A stretch of DNA of 64,000 bases from Saccharothrix luteola. Its GTDB lineage: Bacteria; Actinomycetota; Actinomycetes; Mycobacteriales; Pseudonocardiaceae. The translations under genes and the position numbers were made by a program. The notes below the pieces were generated by a model, which made no database searches, was not told the origin of the DNA, and saw only the letters and a list, made by a program, of their open reading frames with translations. This document shows positions 35,084-43,786 of this stretch, one piece after another (within the stretch, counting starts at the first letter, position 1; each line of letters begins with the position of its first letter). The stretch lies in contig NZ_JAJHUO010000006.1 of assembly GCF_020859565.1 (NCBI RefSeq), positions 300,164 through 364,163 of the forward strand. The letters run 5' to 3'.

Positions 35084-36163
35084 TCAGGCGCTGCCGATGG
35101 AGGCGCGCAGCGATCGCGGGAGTCCGAAGGGGGGCAGGACGCAGTTGTCGTGGAATCGGGTGAGGCCGGTGATCCGGTCGCCGGTCAGCGTCAGCACCAG
35201 CACGCCGTGCGCGTGCAGGATCGGCGTTCGCGGGTCGCGCACGTAGCAGCCGAAGGCCGGTTGGCCGTTGGCGCGGGTCGGGATCAACACGTACCGCATC
35301 CCGTCGCGCAGCGCCACGGTCGCCAGGAAGTGGCCGATGTCGTCCGGGCCCCGGTACTCCAGCGGGATCGGCGGCATGGTGAGCCGCGCGTCGTTCGTCA
35401 GCAGCTCCACGACCGCGTCCACGTCACCGGCCTGGAACGCGCGGGCGAAGTCGTCCACGATCCGGCGTTCGCGCGGCGAGTTCGGCAGCGGGGCGCTCTC
35501 CCGGTCGGGGTTCGGCAGTTCCCGGGTGAGCGCGCCGCAGGCCCGCTTCACCGCGCTGGTGACCGCGTCCTCCGAGGTGTCGAGGATGGTCGCGACCTCG
35601 GCGGCCCGGAAGCCGAGCACGTCGCGCAGCACCAGCACGGCCCGCTGCTTCGGCGGCAGTTGTTGCAGGGCGGTCAGGAACGCCAGCGACACCGACTCCC
35701 TGATCTCGTAGCGCGCCTCCGGCCCCGGCGCGTGGTCGGCGATCCCGTCGAGCAGGGAGTCGGGGTAGGGCTCCAGCCAGTTCGGCTCCGCCGGGCGGTG
35801 GGACGGCTCGGGCAACGGGACCCCCGATCGGTAGGGCGCCTGGTCATTCGGGCGACGGGCGCCGGCCCGCAGCGCGTTGAGGCAGCGGTTGGTGGCGATG
35901 CGGTAGAGCCAAGTCCGCACCGACGCCGGCTCCTCGTACCCGTCGATGCCGCGCCACGCCGCCAGCAACGTCTCCTGCACCAGGTCCTCCGCGTCCTGCA
36001 CCGAGCCGAGGATGCGGTAGCAGTGGACTTGGAGCTCCCGCCGGTACGGCTCGACGAGCCCGCGGAACGCCTCACCGTCACCGCTGCGCGCCGACGCGAG
36101 CAGTTCCCCGACCGTGCGCTGCGCGTCGGCGTCGCTTCCCCTGACCGGCGGGAACCCTGGCAT
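35084..36163 (-). CDS. ECF RNA polymerase sigma factor with SnoaL-like C-terminal extension (SigG/TIGR02960-like)
   Basis: 359 residues from ATG 36163. Region 2 reads FRGLVEPYRRELQVHCYRILGSVQDAEDLVQETLLAAWRGIDGYE...WLYRIATNRCLNALR. Region 4 reads LQQLPPKQRAVLVLRDVLGFRAAEVATILDTSEDAVTSAVKRACGAL. The C-terminal 120 residues form a SnoaL-like NTF2 fold (FARAFQAGDVDAVVELLTNDARLTMPP). This is the mycobacterial SigG type, which has no classical anti-sigma gene next to it. Members regulate themselves through the C-terminal domain. The same-strand MFS gene downstream is a possible target. Confidence 0.9.
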   Translation of the reverse strand: MPGFPPVRGSDADAQRTVGELLASARSGDGEAFRGLVEPYRRELQVHCYRILGSVQDAEDLVQETLLAAWRGIDGYEEPASVRTWLYRIATNRCLNALRAGARRPNDQAPYRSGVPLPEPSHRPAEPNWLEPYPDSLLDGIADHAPGPEARYEIRESVSLAFLTALQQLPPKQRAVLVLRDVLGFRAAEVATILDTSEDAVTSAVKRACGALTRELPNPDRESAPLPNSPRERRIVDDFARAFQAGDVDAVVELLTNDARLTMPPIPLEYRGPDDIGHFLATVALRDGMRYVLIPTRANGQPAFGCYVRDPRTPILHAHGVLVLTLTGDRITGLTRFHDNCVLPPFGLPRSLRASIGSA

Positions 36164-36293
36164 GGTGACTCCTCCTCTAGCCGTGACCACCCGGCGGTCC
36201 TGATGTGCGAGGGTGGCCGGAACGTGCGCTCTCGGATGGGTGGACACCGCCGGAGCCGGGAACTGGTCGGTCCGCTCGGTTTTCGCCGCCGCG

Positions 36294-37190
36294 CTACGCG
36301 ACGTGGAGCCGGGCGCGGAGTTCCGCCAAGGACCGGTCGAGGATCCGGGCCTCGAACTCCTGGGGGTCGTGCCGCTCCGGGTCGTACTCGGCCATGAGGG
36401 CGTAGGCCTGCTCGAACCACCCGCGCAGCCGTGCAACCGCCCGCCGTTCGACCCGGCCGCGGGCGACCGCGCTCTCGACGAGGAGCCCGAACTCCTCTTC
36501 CATCAACTCCGGCTTCGGCCGCTGGGGGTTCGTCCAGTCGTCCGCGAGCACCGGCCGCATGCGCACCGCGTTGGCGTTCCAGTGGAGCAACAGCGCGAGG
36601 TCAGCCGTGAATCCGGTGGGCAAGGACTCGGGCCAGAGCTCCCGCACGGCGGCGCGTTGACCGGACCACGGCGTCGAACCGACCTTCGGCAGCATCTCGG
36701 GGAACAACGTGCCCGCGAGCGGGGCGAAGAACCCGCACAGCCACAGTTGCGGGTAGAGCGGGCGCCAGTAGAGGTCCGACACCGTGGCGTCGGCGGTGCC
36801 GTTCAGGATCGGCTCGACGAGCAGCGTCACGAGGGGCAGGTCGCCGAAGTAGCGGAGGTCGCCGTCGACCAGGCAGACGATGTCGCCCTTACTGGCCGCG
36901 ACACCGCGTGCGATCGCCGCCCCTTTGCCGAGTTCGGCGTCGACCACCGTCGCGCCCGCCTCACGCGCCACGTCCGCCGTTCGATCGGTGCACCCACTGG
37001 CGCTGACGATCACTTCACCACTCGTGCCGAGCACTTCGAGCCCGCGTGACGCGTCGGCGACGACCTCGTCGATCGTGGCTTCCTCGTTGTGCGCGGGAAT
37101 CACCACGCTGACCGACGCGATCCGGCGTTGAAGGGTCCTGCGCGTGACCAGGTCCATGCCGAGCGCAGGGTTGATGGAGGGCAGGGTCAT
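36294..37190 (-). CDS. Family 2-like glycosyltransferase, resembling glucosyl-3-phosphoglycerate synthase
   Basis: 298 residues from ATG 37190. GT-A fold: VSVVIPAHNEEATIDEVVADA, then GTSGEVIVSASGCTDRTADVAREAGATVV, then GKGAAIARGVAASKGDIVCLVDGDLRY with the metal-binding DGD. The later STPWSGQRAAVRELWPESLPTGFTADLALLLHW resembles the acceptor region of GpgS (GT81), which makes the methylglucose-lipopolysaccharide primer in actinobacteria. Assignment beyond GT-A family is tentative. Confidence 0.75.
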   Translation of the reverse strand: MTLPSINPALGMDLVTRRTLQRRIASVSVVIPAHNEEATIDEVVADASRGLEVLGTSGEVIVSASGCTDRTADVAREAGATVVDAELGKGAAIARGVAASKGDIVCLVDGDLRYFGDLPLVTLLVEPILNGTADATVSDLYWRPLYPQLWLCGFFAPLAGTLFPEMLPKVGSTPWSGQRAAVRELWPESLPTGFTADLALLLHWNANAVRMRPVLADDWTNPQRPKPELMEEEFGLLVESAVARGRVERRAVARLRGWFEQAYALMAEYDPERHDPQEFEARILDRSLAELRARLHVA

Positions 37191-37387
37191 CTCTCGTTCG
37201 TCCTTCGTGTCGTCCGCGTCGGGCACTCGGGGGGTGGCACGACCCAGGACCTGCCCGTGGCACGCGGGGTGACCAGCCACGAGGCGGCCGACGCGCGGTG
37301 CGCGATCAAAGGGCTCGGCTCAGAAGTGGGGCAAGGGGCGACGTTGACCGTGTCCCAGTCAACGCCACCCCCGACCAGCACCAACAG

Positions 37388-37462
37388 TGGGGCGGGTGGG
37401 GTTCGAACCCACGACCTGACGGATTATGAGTCCGCTGCTCTGACCGGCTGAGCTACCGCCCC
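37388..37462 (-). tRNA. tRNA with CAU anticodon (elongator Met or Ile2)
   Basis: A 75-nt cloverleaf, no encoded CCA. Acceptor stem GGGGCGG/CCGCCCC with discriminator A, D-arm AGCTCAGCCGGTCAGAGC, anticodon loop CTCATAA, and T-arm GTGGGTTCGAACCCCAC. The CAU anticodon fits elongator methionine or, if C34 is lysidinylated, AUA-reading isoleucine. The sequence alone does not settle this. Confidence 0.93.
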
Positions 37463-37549
37463 GCTGACGTGCGGTTCCGGAGGGTACAGAGGGAGGTTCC
37501 CCCGCGTCTCGACAACCCGGGCGGCGTGACCAAGCTGTGCACTGGCGGA

Positions 37550-38395
37550 CTACGGGGCTCCGAGGTCGGCCGGGCGGTAGCCCGTCGGGTAGCCCGGGTA
37601 GGTCCGGTTCTTCGGGTCGTTGGTCAGGCGTGGTGTCCGGCGTGGTGGGAGGAGGCGGACGGTGGCGGCGCGGGCCTTCAGGGCGGTCTTCGCGGCTCGG
37701 ACGAGCCACTGCGGCTGGGCGGGGAAGCCGAACGCCGTGAGCATCGGCTCGTCGAGCATCGCCAGCACCGCGCGGGACGTCAGCGCAGACGGCACGGGGT
37801 ACCAGGAGCAGAACAGGTCCAGCGTGTACCGGCCGATCGCGCGGTTCGTGTCGCTGTAGGTGAAGTGCTCCTCCTCGTACGCGCGCTTGAACGACGCGTA
37901 GGCGGCGTAGGTGGGCGGCAGCTCCTTGACGCCCATCCGGACACCCACGGCGCCGTAGAAGTGGAACGCGGCCAGCCGCTCGTGGTCGGTCAGGGGCCGC
38001 CAGCCGTACCGCGTGATCCACTCGATCGGGTCGAACACGAACGTCGACAGCACGTACAACATGTCGTCGTTCGAGATCTCGTACCGCCCGTGCAGCCGGT
38101 TCACCACGCGCAGCGCCTCACGGCCGCGCGGCGAGTCGTACCCGTGCTCGACCAACTCGGCCATCAGCAATGCCGTGTCGTCGTACCGCTGCTGCGGCCG
38201 GCGCTCGAACTCGCCGGTCCGCGCCAGCAGCGCCGAGATCGACGGCACGCAGTACGTCCGGAACAAGGCGAACTCCAGCGACCGCACGTAGTCCCACGGG
38301 AACTCGTACCCGGACGAGATGCGCATGATCTCGACGTGGTCCCGCTCCGGGTCGAGGGACGTGATCCGGCGACGGTTGGCGAAGCGGTCGGCCAT
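37550..38395 (-). CDS. MpaB-like oxygenase family protein (DUF2236)
   Basis: 281 residues from ATG 38395 (MADRFANRRRITSLDPERDHVEIMRI); the frame extends upstream into a hairpin region that is not coding. The core RYDDTALLMAELVEHGYDSPRGREALRVVNRLHGRYEISNDDMLYVLSTFVFDPIEWITRYGWRPLT matches the DUF2236/MpaB group, heme-binding proteins related to latex-clearing rubber oxygenase. The substrate in this clade is unknown. Confidence 0.85.
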   Translation of the reverse strand: MADRFANRRRITSLDPERDHVEIMRISSGYEFPWDYVRSLEFALFRTYCVPSISALLARTGEFERRPQQRYDDTALLMAELVEHGYDSPRGREALRVVNRLHGRYEISNDDMLYVLSTFVFDPIEWITRYGWRPLTDHERLAAFHFYGAVGVRMGVKELPPTYAAYASFKRAYEEEHFTYSDTNRAIGRYTLDLFCSWYPVPSALTSRAVLAMLDEPMLTAFGFPAQPQWLVRAAKTALKARAATVRLLPPRRTPRLTNDPKNRTYPGYPTGYRPADLGAP

Positions 38396-38477
38396 GCGGA
38401 TCAGCCTGCCCCAAGAAACCGCCCGAGCGGTGTGACAATCGGGTGACTCGCGGGTACCCGGACCCCATGACACGACG

Positions 38478-38502
38478 AAACCCCAGGCCGGTGGGCCTGG
38501 GG
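38478..38502 (-). terminator. Rho-independent terminator of tRNA-Asn
   Basis: CCCCAGGCC (38481-38489) pairs with GGCCTGGGG (38494-38502) around a GGTG loop. On the minus strand it starts 12 nt after the tRNA and is followed by TTT. Confidence 0.8.
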
Positions 38503-38513
38503 CTGCCATCGCG

Positions 38514-38585
38514 CTCCCCCTACTGGATTCGAACCAGTAACCCTTCGATTAACAGTCGAATGCTCTGCCATTGAGCTAAGGGGGA
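38514..38585 (-). tRNA. tRNA-Asn (GTT)
   Basis: A 72-nt cloverleaf with acceptor stem TCCCCCT/AGGGGGA, discriminator G, anticodon loop CTGTTAA and T-loop TTCGAAT. No CCA is encoded. Confidence 0.95.
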
Positions 38586-38722
38586 ATGTTCTGTTGTGAG
38601 CCGGGCCTCTCGGCCCGACAGCGACAACTCTAGCGCATCCGGAACAGTGCTCGCGCACACCCCCCTCCTCGTGCGGTAAGAAGGGGTGTGACCAGGCACG
38701 ATCTCCAGGAGAGGACCACCTC

Positions 38723-38953
38723 ATGAAGGGCATCCTGCTCGGCGCCGCCGTCGGCTACGTCCTAGGGGCGCGCGCCGGACGCCAGCGCTACGACCAGATC
38801 GTGCGCGCCTACCGCTCCTTGGCCGACCACCCGGCCGTCCAGGGCGCGGCGGGCATCGTGCGCGCCAAGGTGGGCGAGAAGACCGGCTTCGGCCGTCACC
38901 AGCCCAACGCCAACGGCCACCGGCGCGACCCCGTCATCCCGCGCGCCAACTGA
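38723..38953 (+). CDS. Small YtxH-like membrane-associated protein
   Basis: 76 residues behind AGGAG. A short glycine/alanine-rich hydrophobic N-terminus (MKGILLGAAVGYVLGARAGRQRYDQIVRAYRSL) is followed by a charged tail. The G-x-x-x-G-x3-GARAGR-x-RY motif is seen in YtxH-type and related small actinobacterial envelope proteins. Function unknown. Confidence 0.75.
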   Translation: MKGILLGAAVGYVLGARAGRQRYDQIVRAYRSLADHPAVQGAAGIVRAKVGEKTGFGRHQPNANGHRRDPVIPRAN

Positions 38954-38956
38954 GCA

Positions 38957-38993
38957 CACCTGGGCCGCCCTCGAACCGGGGGCGGCCCAGGTG
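38957..38993. terminator. Bidirectional terminator
   Basis: CACCTGGGCCGCC (38957-38969) pairs perfectly with 38981-38993. It lies between the convergent YtxH-like gene and trans-aconitate methyltransferase. Confidence 0.8.
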
Positions 38994-38996
38994 CGG

Positions 38997-39743
38997 CTAC
39001 GGCACGCGGGCCACGGCGAAGACCCGGCGGAACGGGAACCACGTCGTGCCGTCCGCCCGCCTCGGGTACGCCTCGCGCAGCAGCGGCGCCAACCGACCGC
39101 GGAACGCGGCCCACTCACCGTCGTCCAGCGCCGCCCGGATCGGCCGCAGCGCAGTCCCGGTGATCCACTCCAGCACGGCGTCCTCCCCCTCCAGCCGTTG
39201 CAGGTACGTCGTCTCCCACGCGTCCACCGCGCAGCCGTCGAGCACCTCGGCGTACCCCACGGGGTCGAGCACCGGCGACGGCCGCAGCAGGCCGCGCAAC
39301 GCGGGCCACGACGCGTCGACCAACGACCGCACCAGCTCGTGCGACGGCCCGGAGAAGTTGCCCGGCACCTGCATCGCCAGCCACGCGCCGGACGGCAGCG
39401 CCCGCACCCACTGCCGCAGCAGGTCCTCGTGCCCCGGCACCCACTGCAGCACCGCGTTGGTCACCACCACGTCGGTGTCCGGCTCGGGCTCCCACGACGC
39501 CACGTCGCCGACCCGCGCGTCGACCCCTCGCGCCCGCGCGGCCGAGACCATCTCCGGCGACGAGTCCAGCGCCTCCACCACGGCCGACGGCCACCGCTGC
39601 GCCAGCGACGCGGTCAGGTTCCCCGGACCGCAGCCCAGGTCGACCACCCGGCGCGGCGCCGTGGCCCCGACCCGTGCCACCAGCTCGTGGAACGGCCGCG
39701 ACCGGTGGTCGGCGAACGCGAGGTACTTGCCCGGATCCCACAT
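38997..39743 (-). CDS. tam: Trans-aconitate 2-methyltransferase
   Basis: 248 residues. The N-terminus [25 protein letters not shown] and SAM loop [22 protein letters not shown] are characteristic. [44 protein letters not shown] and [24 protein letters not shown] follow the Tam family end to end. It detoxifies trans-aconitate, which inhibits aconitase, by methyl esterification. A 24-bp palindrome stands immediately upstream. Confidence 0.93.
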   Translation of the reverse strand: MWDPGKYLAFADHRSRPFHELVARVGATAPRRVVDLGCGPGNLTASLAQRWPSAVVEALDSSPEMVSAARARGVDARVGDVASWEPEPDTDVVVTNAVLQWVPGHEDLLRQWVRALPSGAWLAMQVPGNFSGPSHELVRSLVDASWPALRGLLRPSPVLDPVGYAEVLDGCAVDAWETTYLQRLEGEDAVLEWITGTALRPIRAALDDGEWAAFRGRLAPLLREAYPRRADGTTWFPFRRVFAVARVP

Positions 39744-39756
39744 GCGCGCACCCCCA

Positions 39757-39780
39757 GTAACAGTACGACTGTACTGCTAC
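39757..39780. promoter_or_regulatory. 24-bp palindrome upstream of tam
   Basis: GTA-A-CAGTAC-GACT-GTACTG-C-TAC is symmetric at every arm position except one (A/C). It sits 14-37 bp upstream of the tam ATG and 17 bp after the end of the 39797-40300 gene. An operator or a promoter-proximal hairpin. Confidence 0.55.
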
Positions 39781-39796
39781 CGTACGCCGACCACGC

Positions 39797-40300
39797 TCAC
39801 CCGCGCAGCTTGGCGATCTTCGCCGCCACCGACGCCGCGACCTCGCGGACCCGCTCGACGTCCGCGCCGGGATCGGGCCGCACCTGGAGCACCACGCCGT
39901 CCTGCCCCGTCACCTTGCGCTGCACGAACCACGCGCCGACCGTCGCGTTGTGCTCCCGCGACCTGATCGACCCGGTCACGCGCTCGTGCACGACCTCGGG
40001 CACCTTGCCCGGCGACTCCAGCGGGAACCGCCGCGGCGGCAGGTCGCGCAGCACCACGGCCTCGCCCGCCGTGCCGTCCTCGACCGCCTCGACGACCGCC
40101 AACGCGTTCCCGCTCCACGTGGCCTTGCTGATCAGGTGCCACCCGACCCTCCGGGGGCCGGGCACCCACAGCCCGTACGACGTCGCCACGAGCCACTCGG
40201 AGCCCACGGCGGCCGACGCCAGCACGTTCTCGTCCGACTCCAGCACACCGGCGAACCCCTCGGGCGCGCCCGAGCCGAAGACCCTCCGGAACAGCCCCAT
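39797..40300 (-). CDS. Conserved hypothetical protein downstream of dnaG
   Basis: 167 residues from ATG 40300, whose start overlaps the dnaG stop (ATGA). Soluble; begins MGLFRRVFGSG, contains VLASAAVGSEWLVATSYGLWVPGPRRVGWHLISKATWSGNALAVVEAVEDG and ends with a helical VREVAASVAAKIAKLRG. I recognise an actinobacterial PH-like beta-rich protein of unknown function that commonly follows primase. No catalytic motif. Confidence 0.75.
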   Translation of the reverse strand: MGLFRRVFGSGAPEGFAGVLESDENVLASAAVGSEWLVATSYGLWVPGPRRVGWHLISKATWSGNALAVVEAVEDGTAGEAVVLRDLPPRRFPLESPGKVPEVVHERVTGSIRSREHNATVGAWFVQRKVTGQDGVVLQVRPDPGADVERVREVAASVAAKIAKLRG

Positions 40301-42198
40301 CACAGCCCGCCCGCCGCTTGTTGGCCCAACGCCTTGTGGTAGTCCTCCAGCGCGATGAGGTCGCCGAACAGGGCCCGGTACTCGTCGGGCTCCTCCACCG
40401 GCGACACGCGCCGCAGCCGGGACTTGATCTCGGTGATCTGCCCCGCCACCAGGATCTGCTGCAACCGCGCCAGCACGCCCTGCACGTACCGGTACTCGTC
40501 GTCCGCCTTGACCCGGAGCTGCTCCACGGACAGCTCGGTCAGCACCGACCGCACGGCCTGCTGCCGGCACGCCTGCGACACCGCGTCCAGGAACGCCGGA
40601 CCCGACAGCCCGGACGACGCGCCGCCCGCCTCCCGGATCGCCTGGTGCAACGCCAGGTAAGCGGGGTGCGTGAACGCCTCGTCGGGCAGCGAGTCGTAGT
40701 ACGGCCCGGCCATCTCGGGCAGCTGCAACGCCGCCTTCAACGCCTCCCGCTGCGCCCACAGCGCCGGGTCGCGCGGGTCGGGGCGCGGCGGACCGTCGAC
40801 GTCCACGGCCAGCGCGCCCTGGTTCGGGTCGACCGGCGCCGCGGCACGGCGTGACGGCGCGGGTGCGCGGCCCGTCGCCGTCTCGCGCACCCGGCGCACC
40901 ACGGCCGACTCGTCCTCCCAGCCGACCCACCAGGCCAGCCGGGTCGCGTAGCCGTCCCGCTTGGCCCGGTCCTTGATCTGGGCCACGAACGGCACCATGA
41001 CCTTCAGCGCCTCGACCCGGCCGTCCACCGAGTCGAGGTCGTAGTCCTTCAGCCGCGTCTTGATGGCGAACTCGAACAGCGGCGTGCGGCGGGCCACCAG
41101 GTCGCGCACGGCCACGTCGCCCTTCTCCTGCCGCAGCTCGCACGGGTCCATGCCGTCGGGCGCGATCGCGATGTAGGTCTGCGCGGAGAACGCCTGCTCG
41201 CCCTCGAACGCCTTCAGCGCCGCCTTCTGCCCGGCCGCGTCGCCGTCGAAGGTGAAGATCACCTCGCCGTTCATCGAGTCGTCGATCAGCAGCCGGCGCA
41301 GCACGTTCATGTGGTCCGCGCCGAACGCCGTGCCGCAGGACGCGACCGCCGTCGGCACGCCGGCCAGGTGCATGGCCATCACGTCGGTGTAGCCCTCGAC
41401 GACCACGGCCTGCCTGCGCTTGGCGATCTCGCGCTTGGCCAGGTCCAGCCCGAACAGCACCTGCGACTTCTTGTAGATCGGGCTCTCGCTGGTGTTGAGG
41501 TACTTGGCCTGGATCGGGTCGTCGTCGAAGATCCGGCGGGCGCCGAAGCCGACGACCTCGCCGCCCATGTCCCGGATCGGCCACAGCAGCCGGCGGTGGA
41601 ACCGGTCGATCGGGCCCTGCCTGCCCTCCTTGGTCAGCTGGGCCTTGATCAGCTCGGTGAGCTCGAACCCGCGCCCGAGGAGGTGCTTGGTGAGCTTGTC
41701 CCAGCCGCCCGGCGCGAAACCGCAGCCGAACTGCCTGGCCGCGGCCTCGTCGAAACCGCGTTGGGCCAGGAACTCCCGCGCGGCCAGCGCGTCCGGCGTG
41801 GCCAACTGCTCGGCGTAGAACTCGGCGGCGACCCGGTGCGCCTCGATGAGCCTGCTGCGGGTGCCGCGGTCGCGCTGGACGGTCGCTCCGCCGCCCTCGT
41901 AGGTGAGCTGGACGCCCGCCCGGTCGGCCAGCCGCTCGACGGCCTCGACGAAGCCGAGGTGCTCGATCTTCATCACGAACGCGATGACGTCGCCGCCCTC
42001 GCCGCAGCCGAAGCAGTGGAACGTGCCGTGCGAGGGGCGGACGTTGAACGACGGCGACTTCTCGTCGTGGAACGGGCACAGGCCCTTCAACGCGCCGGCG
42101 CCGGCACCGCGCAGGGAGACGTGGTCCCCCACGACCTCGTCGATCCGGCTCCGGTCACGCACCAGTGCGACGTCGCTCTCCCGGATGCGTCCTGCCAC
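40300..42198 (-). CDS. dnaG: DNA primase
   Basis: 632 residues from GTG 42198 (VAGRIRESDVALVRDRSRIDEVV). The CHC2 zinc finger CPFHDEKSPSFNV...HCFGCGEGGD is followed by the primase core, Toprim motifs VVVEGYTDVMAMHLAG and FTFDGDAAGQKAALKAF, and a C-terminal helicase-binding region. Full length. It synthesises RNA primers for replication. In most actinobacteria dgt lies next to dnaG; here the two are 2.9 kb apart. Confidence 0.98.
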   Translation of the reverse strand: MAGRIRESDVALVRDRSRIDEVVGDHVSLRGAGAGALKGLCPFHDEKSPSFNVRPSHGTFHCFGCGEGGDVIAFVMKIEHLGFVEAVERLADRAGVQLTYEGGGATVQRDRGTRSRLIEAHRVAAEFYAEQLATPDALAAREFLAQRGFDEAAARQFGCGFAPGGWDKLTKHLLGRGFELTELIKAQLTKEGRQGPIDRFHRRLLWPIRDMGGEVVGFGARRIFDDDPIQAKYLNTSESPIYKKSQVLFGLDLAKREIAKRRQAVVVEGYTDVMAMHLAGVPTAVASCGTAFGADHMNVLRRLLIDDSMNGEVIFTFDGDAAGQKAALKAFEGEQAFSAQTYIAIAPDGMDPCELRQEKGDVAVRDLVARRTPLFEFAIKTRLKDYDLDSVDGRVEALKVMVPFVAQIKDRAKRDGYATRLAWWVGWEDESAVVRRVRETATGRAPAPSRRAAAPVDPNQGALAVDVDGPPRPDPRDPALWAQREALKAALQLPEMAGPYYDSLPDEAFTHPAYLALHQAIREAGGASSGLSGPAFLDAVSQACRQQAVRSVLTELSVEQLRVKADDEYRYVQGVLARLQQILVAGQITEIKSRLRRVSPVEEPDEYRALFGDLIALEDYHKALGQQAAGGL

Positions 42199-42232
42199 GT
42201 CGAGCGAGTCTAGTGCTGGCAGACTGGTGCCC

Positions 42233-43150
42233 GTGACCACCGGTGAGGAGACCTTGGCGTCCGAGCAGACCCTGGCCTCGACCTTCACCGGCCACCGCTC
42301 CCACCTGGTCGGGGTGGCCTACCGGCTCACCGGCAGCGTCGCGGACGCCGAGGACGCGGTGCAGGAGGCGTGGCTGCGGCTGACGGGTCTGAGCCAGGAG
42401 GCCCGGGCGGGCATCCGGGACCTGCGCGGCTGGCTGACGACCGTGGTGGGCCGGATCTGCCTGGACCGGCTGCGGTCGGCGGCGGTGCGGCGGGAGCGGT
42501 ACGTCGGGCAGTGGCTGCCCGAGCCGTTGGTCACATCGGGCGAGGACGACCCGCTGGACGCGGTGGTGCGCGACGACGGCGTGCGGCTGGCGGCGCTGGT
42601 GGTGCTCGACCGCCTCACGCCCGAGCAGCGGGTGGCGTTCGTGCTGCACGACGCGTTCAGCGTGCCGTTCGCGGAGATCGCCGACGCGTTGGGCTGCACG
42701 GTCGCGACCGCCCGCCAGCACGCCTCGCGCGGTCGCAAGGCGGCGGCCGACGCCGACCCGCCGCCGCGGGTGGCGCTGGAGGAGCAGCGCGAGGTGCTGG
42801 AGCGGTTCCTCCGGGCCCTGGCCACCGGCGACGTCGACGCGGTGATCGGCCTGCTGCACCCCGACGTGGTGCTCGTCGGCGACGGCGGCGGCAAGGCCCG
42901 GACCGCGGCCCGCGTCGTCAGCGGCGCGGACAAGGTGGCGCGCTTCATCCTCGGCCTGCTGCGCCGGTACGGCGACGTCGAGGGGCGGCCCGCGCTGGTC
43001 AACGGCGACGTCGGGCTGGTGTTCGGCGCCCAGGGCGAGCTCACGCCGAGGGTCGAGGCGGTGGTGGTGAGGGACGGCAAGGTGGCCGGCGTGTACGACA
43101 TGTCGAACCCGGACAAGCTCGGCCACGTGCCGTTCCCCGAAGGCGCCTGA
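42233..43150 (+). CDS. ECF41-type RNA polymerase sigma factor
   Basis: 305 residues from GTG 42233. Region 2 reads AYRLTGSVADAEDAVQEAWLRL...WLTTVVGRICLDRLRS, and region 4 reads LDRLTPEQRVAFVLHDAFSVPFAEIADALGCTVATARQHASRGR. Both ECF41 hallmarks are present: WLPEPLV (94-100) in the linker and DGGGK (217-221) in the C-terminal NTF2-like extension. In this group the extension acts as a built-in anti-sigma element, and the usual target is an adjacent COE gene (carboxymuconolactone decarboxylase, oxidoreductase or epimerase). Exactly such a gene, with a matching promoter, stands convergent to it. Confidence 0.95.
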   Translation: MTTGEETLASEQTLASTFTGHRSHLVGVAYRLTGSVADAEDAVQEAWLRLTGLSQEARAGIRDLRGWLTTVVGRICLDRLRSAAVRRERYVGQWLPEPLVTSGEDDPLDAVVRDDGVRLAALVVLDRLTPEQRVAFVLHDAFSVPFAEIADALGCTVATARQHASRGRKAAADADPPPRVALEEQREVLERFLRALATGDVDAVIGLLHPDVVLVGDGGGKARTAARVVSGADKVARFILGLLRRYGDVEGRPALVNGDVGLVFGAQGELTPRVEAVVVRDGKVAGVYDMSNPDKLGHVPFPEGA

Positions 43151-43156
43151 GACCGG

Positions 43157-43726
43157 CTACGGCATCGGCACCCGGCAGGCGTCACCCGAGGTGAACCCCT
43201 GGTCGGTGATGCCGAACGCCGAGTTGAACCGGCCGCGCTGGTTCTCCAGCGCGATCAGGTAGGTCAGCTCGACCAGCCCCTGGTGGCCCAGCCGCCGGTC
43301 GAGCTCGGCGACCTGCTCGTCGGTGACGGCGGTCGGGGTCTCGGTCATCGCGTCGGCGTAGGCCAGCGCCAGCTTCTCCAGCTCGCTGTACTTGTCGGAG
43401 GTCCGGTAGTCGTGGATCTCCTTGAGCCGGTCGACGTCCAGGCCCTCGTGCTTGATCAGCATGGTGCCGAAGTCGACGCACCAAGAGCAGCCGAGCTTCA
43501 CCGCCGTCAGGTAGACCACCAGCTCCCGCAACGACACGGGCAGCGTCTTGGCGGCCTTCTCCACCGCCATCTCGTGCCGCGCGCCGGCCACGAACAGCCG
43601 CCGGTGGTGCGCGGTCACCGTGAACGGCTCCGGCACCGCCCCGAACCGCTTCTTGGCGAACCGGTAGGCGAAGCGCACCAGCGGGTTGGCCTGCTTGGTC
43701 GTGACGACCGGGATCCTGGGTGCCAT
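43157..43726 (-). CDS. Carboxymuconolactone decarboxylase family protein, ECF41 target (COE)
   Basis: 189 residues. AhpD-like helical fold with redox motif Cys80-Ser-Trp-Cys83 (LGCSWCVDFGTMLIKHEGL). A flanking LRELVVYLTAVKL and a C-terminal ENQRGRFNSAFGI match the CMD proteins coupled to ECF41 sigma factors. The gene is convergent to the sigma gene (6 bp between stops) and is preceded by an ECF41-type promoter. A peroxidase or thiol-disulfide role is plausible. True lactone decarboxylation is unlikely. Confidence 0.92.
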   Translation of the reverse strand: MAPRIPVVTTKQANPLVRFAYRFAKKRFGAVPEPFTVTAHHRRLFVAGARHEMAVEKAAKTLPVSLRELVVYLTAVKLGCSWCVDFGTMLIKHEGLDVDRLKEIHDYRTSDKYSELEKLALAYADAMTETPTAVTDEQVAELDRRLGHQGLVELTYLIALENQRGRFNSAFGITDQGFTSGDACRVPMP

Positions 43727-43758
43727 GTCCCCTCCTCGTTTCGGGTCTTCACCCGGTG

Positions 43759-43785
43759 GACGAGGAGGGGTCTCAGGACGTGACA
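43759..43785 (-). promoter_or_regulatory. ECF41-dependent promoter of the CMD gene
   Basis: On the minus strand TGTCACG (43785-43779), then 16 nt, then CGTC (43762-43759). This matches the published ECF41 target promoter TGTCACA-N16-CGTC at all but one position and with exact spacing. The -10 ends 32 nt before the CMD start codon. It lies just past the serpin stop. Confidence 0.85.
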
Positions 43786-43786
43786 G

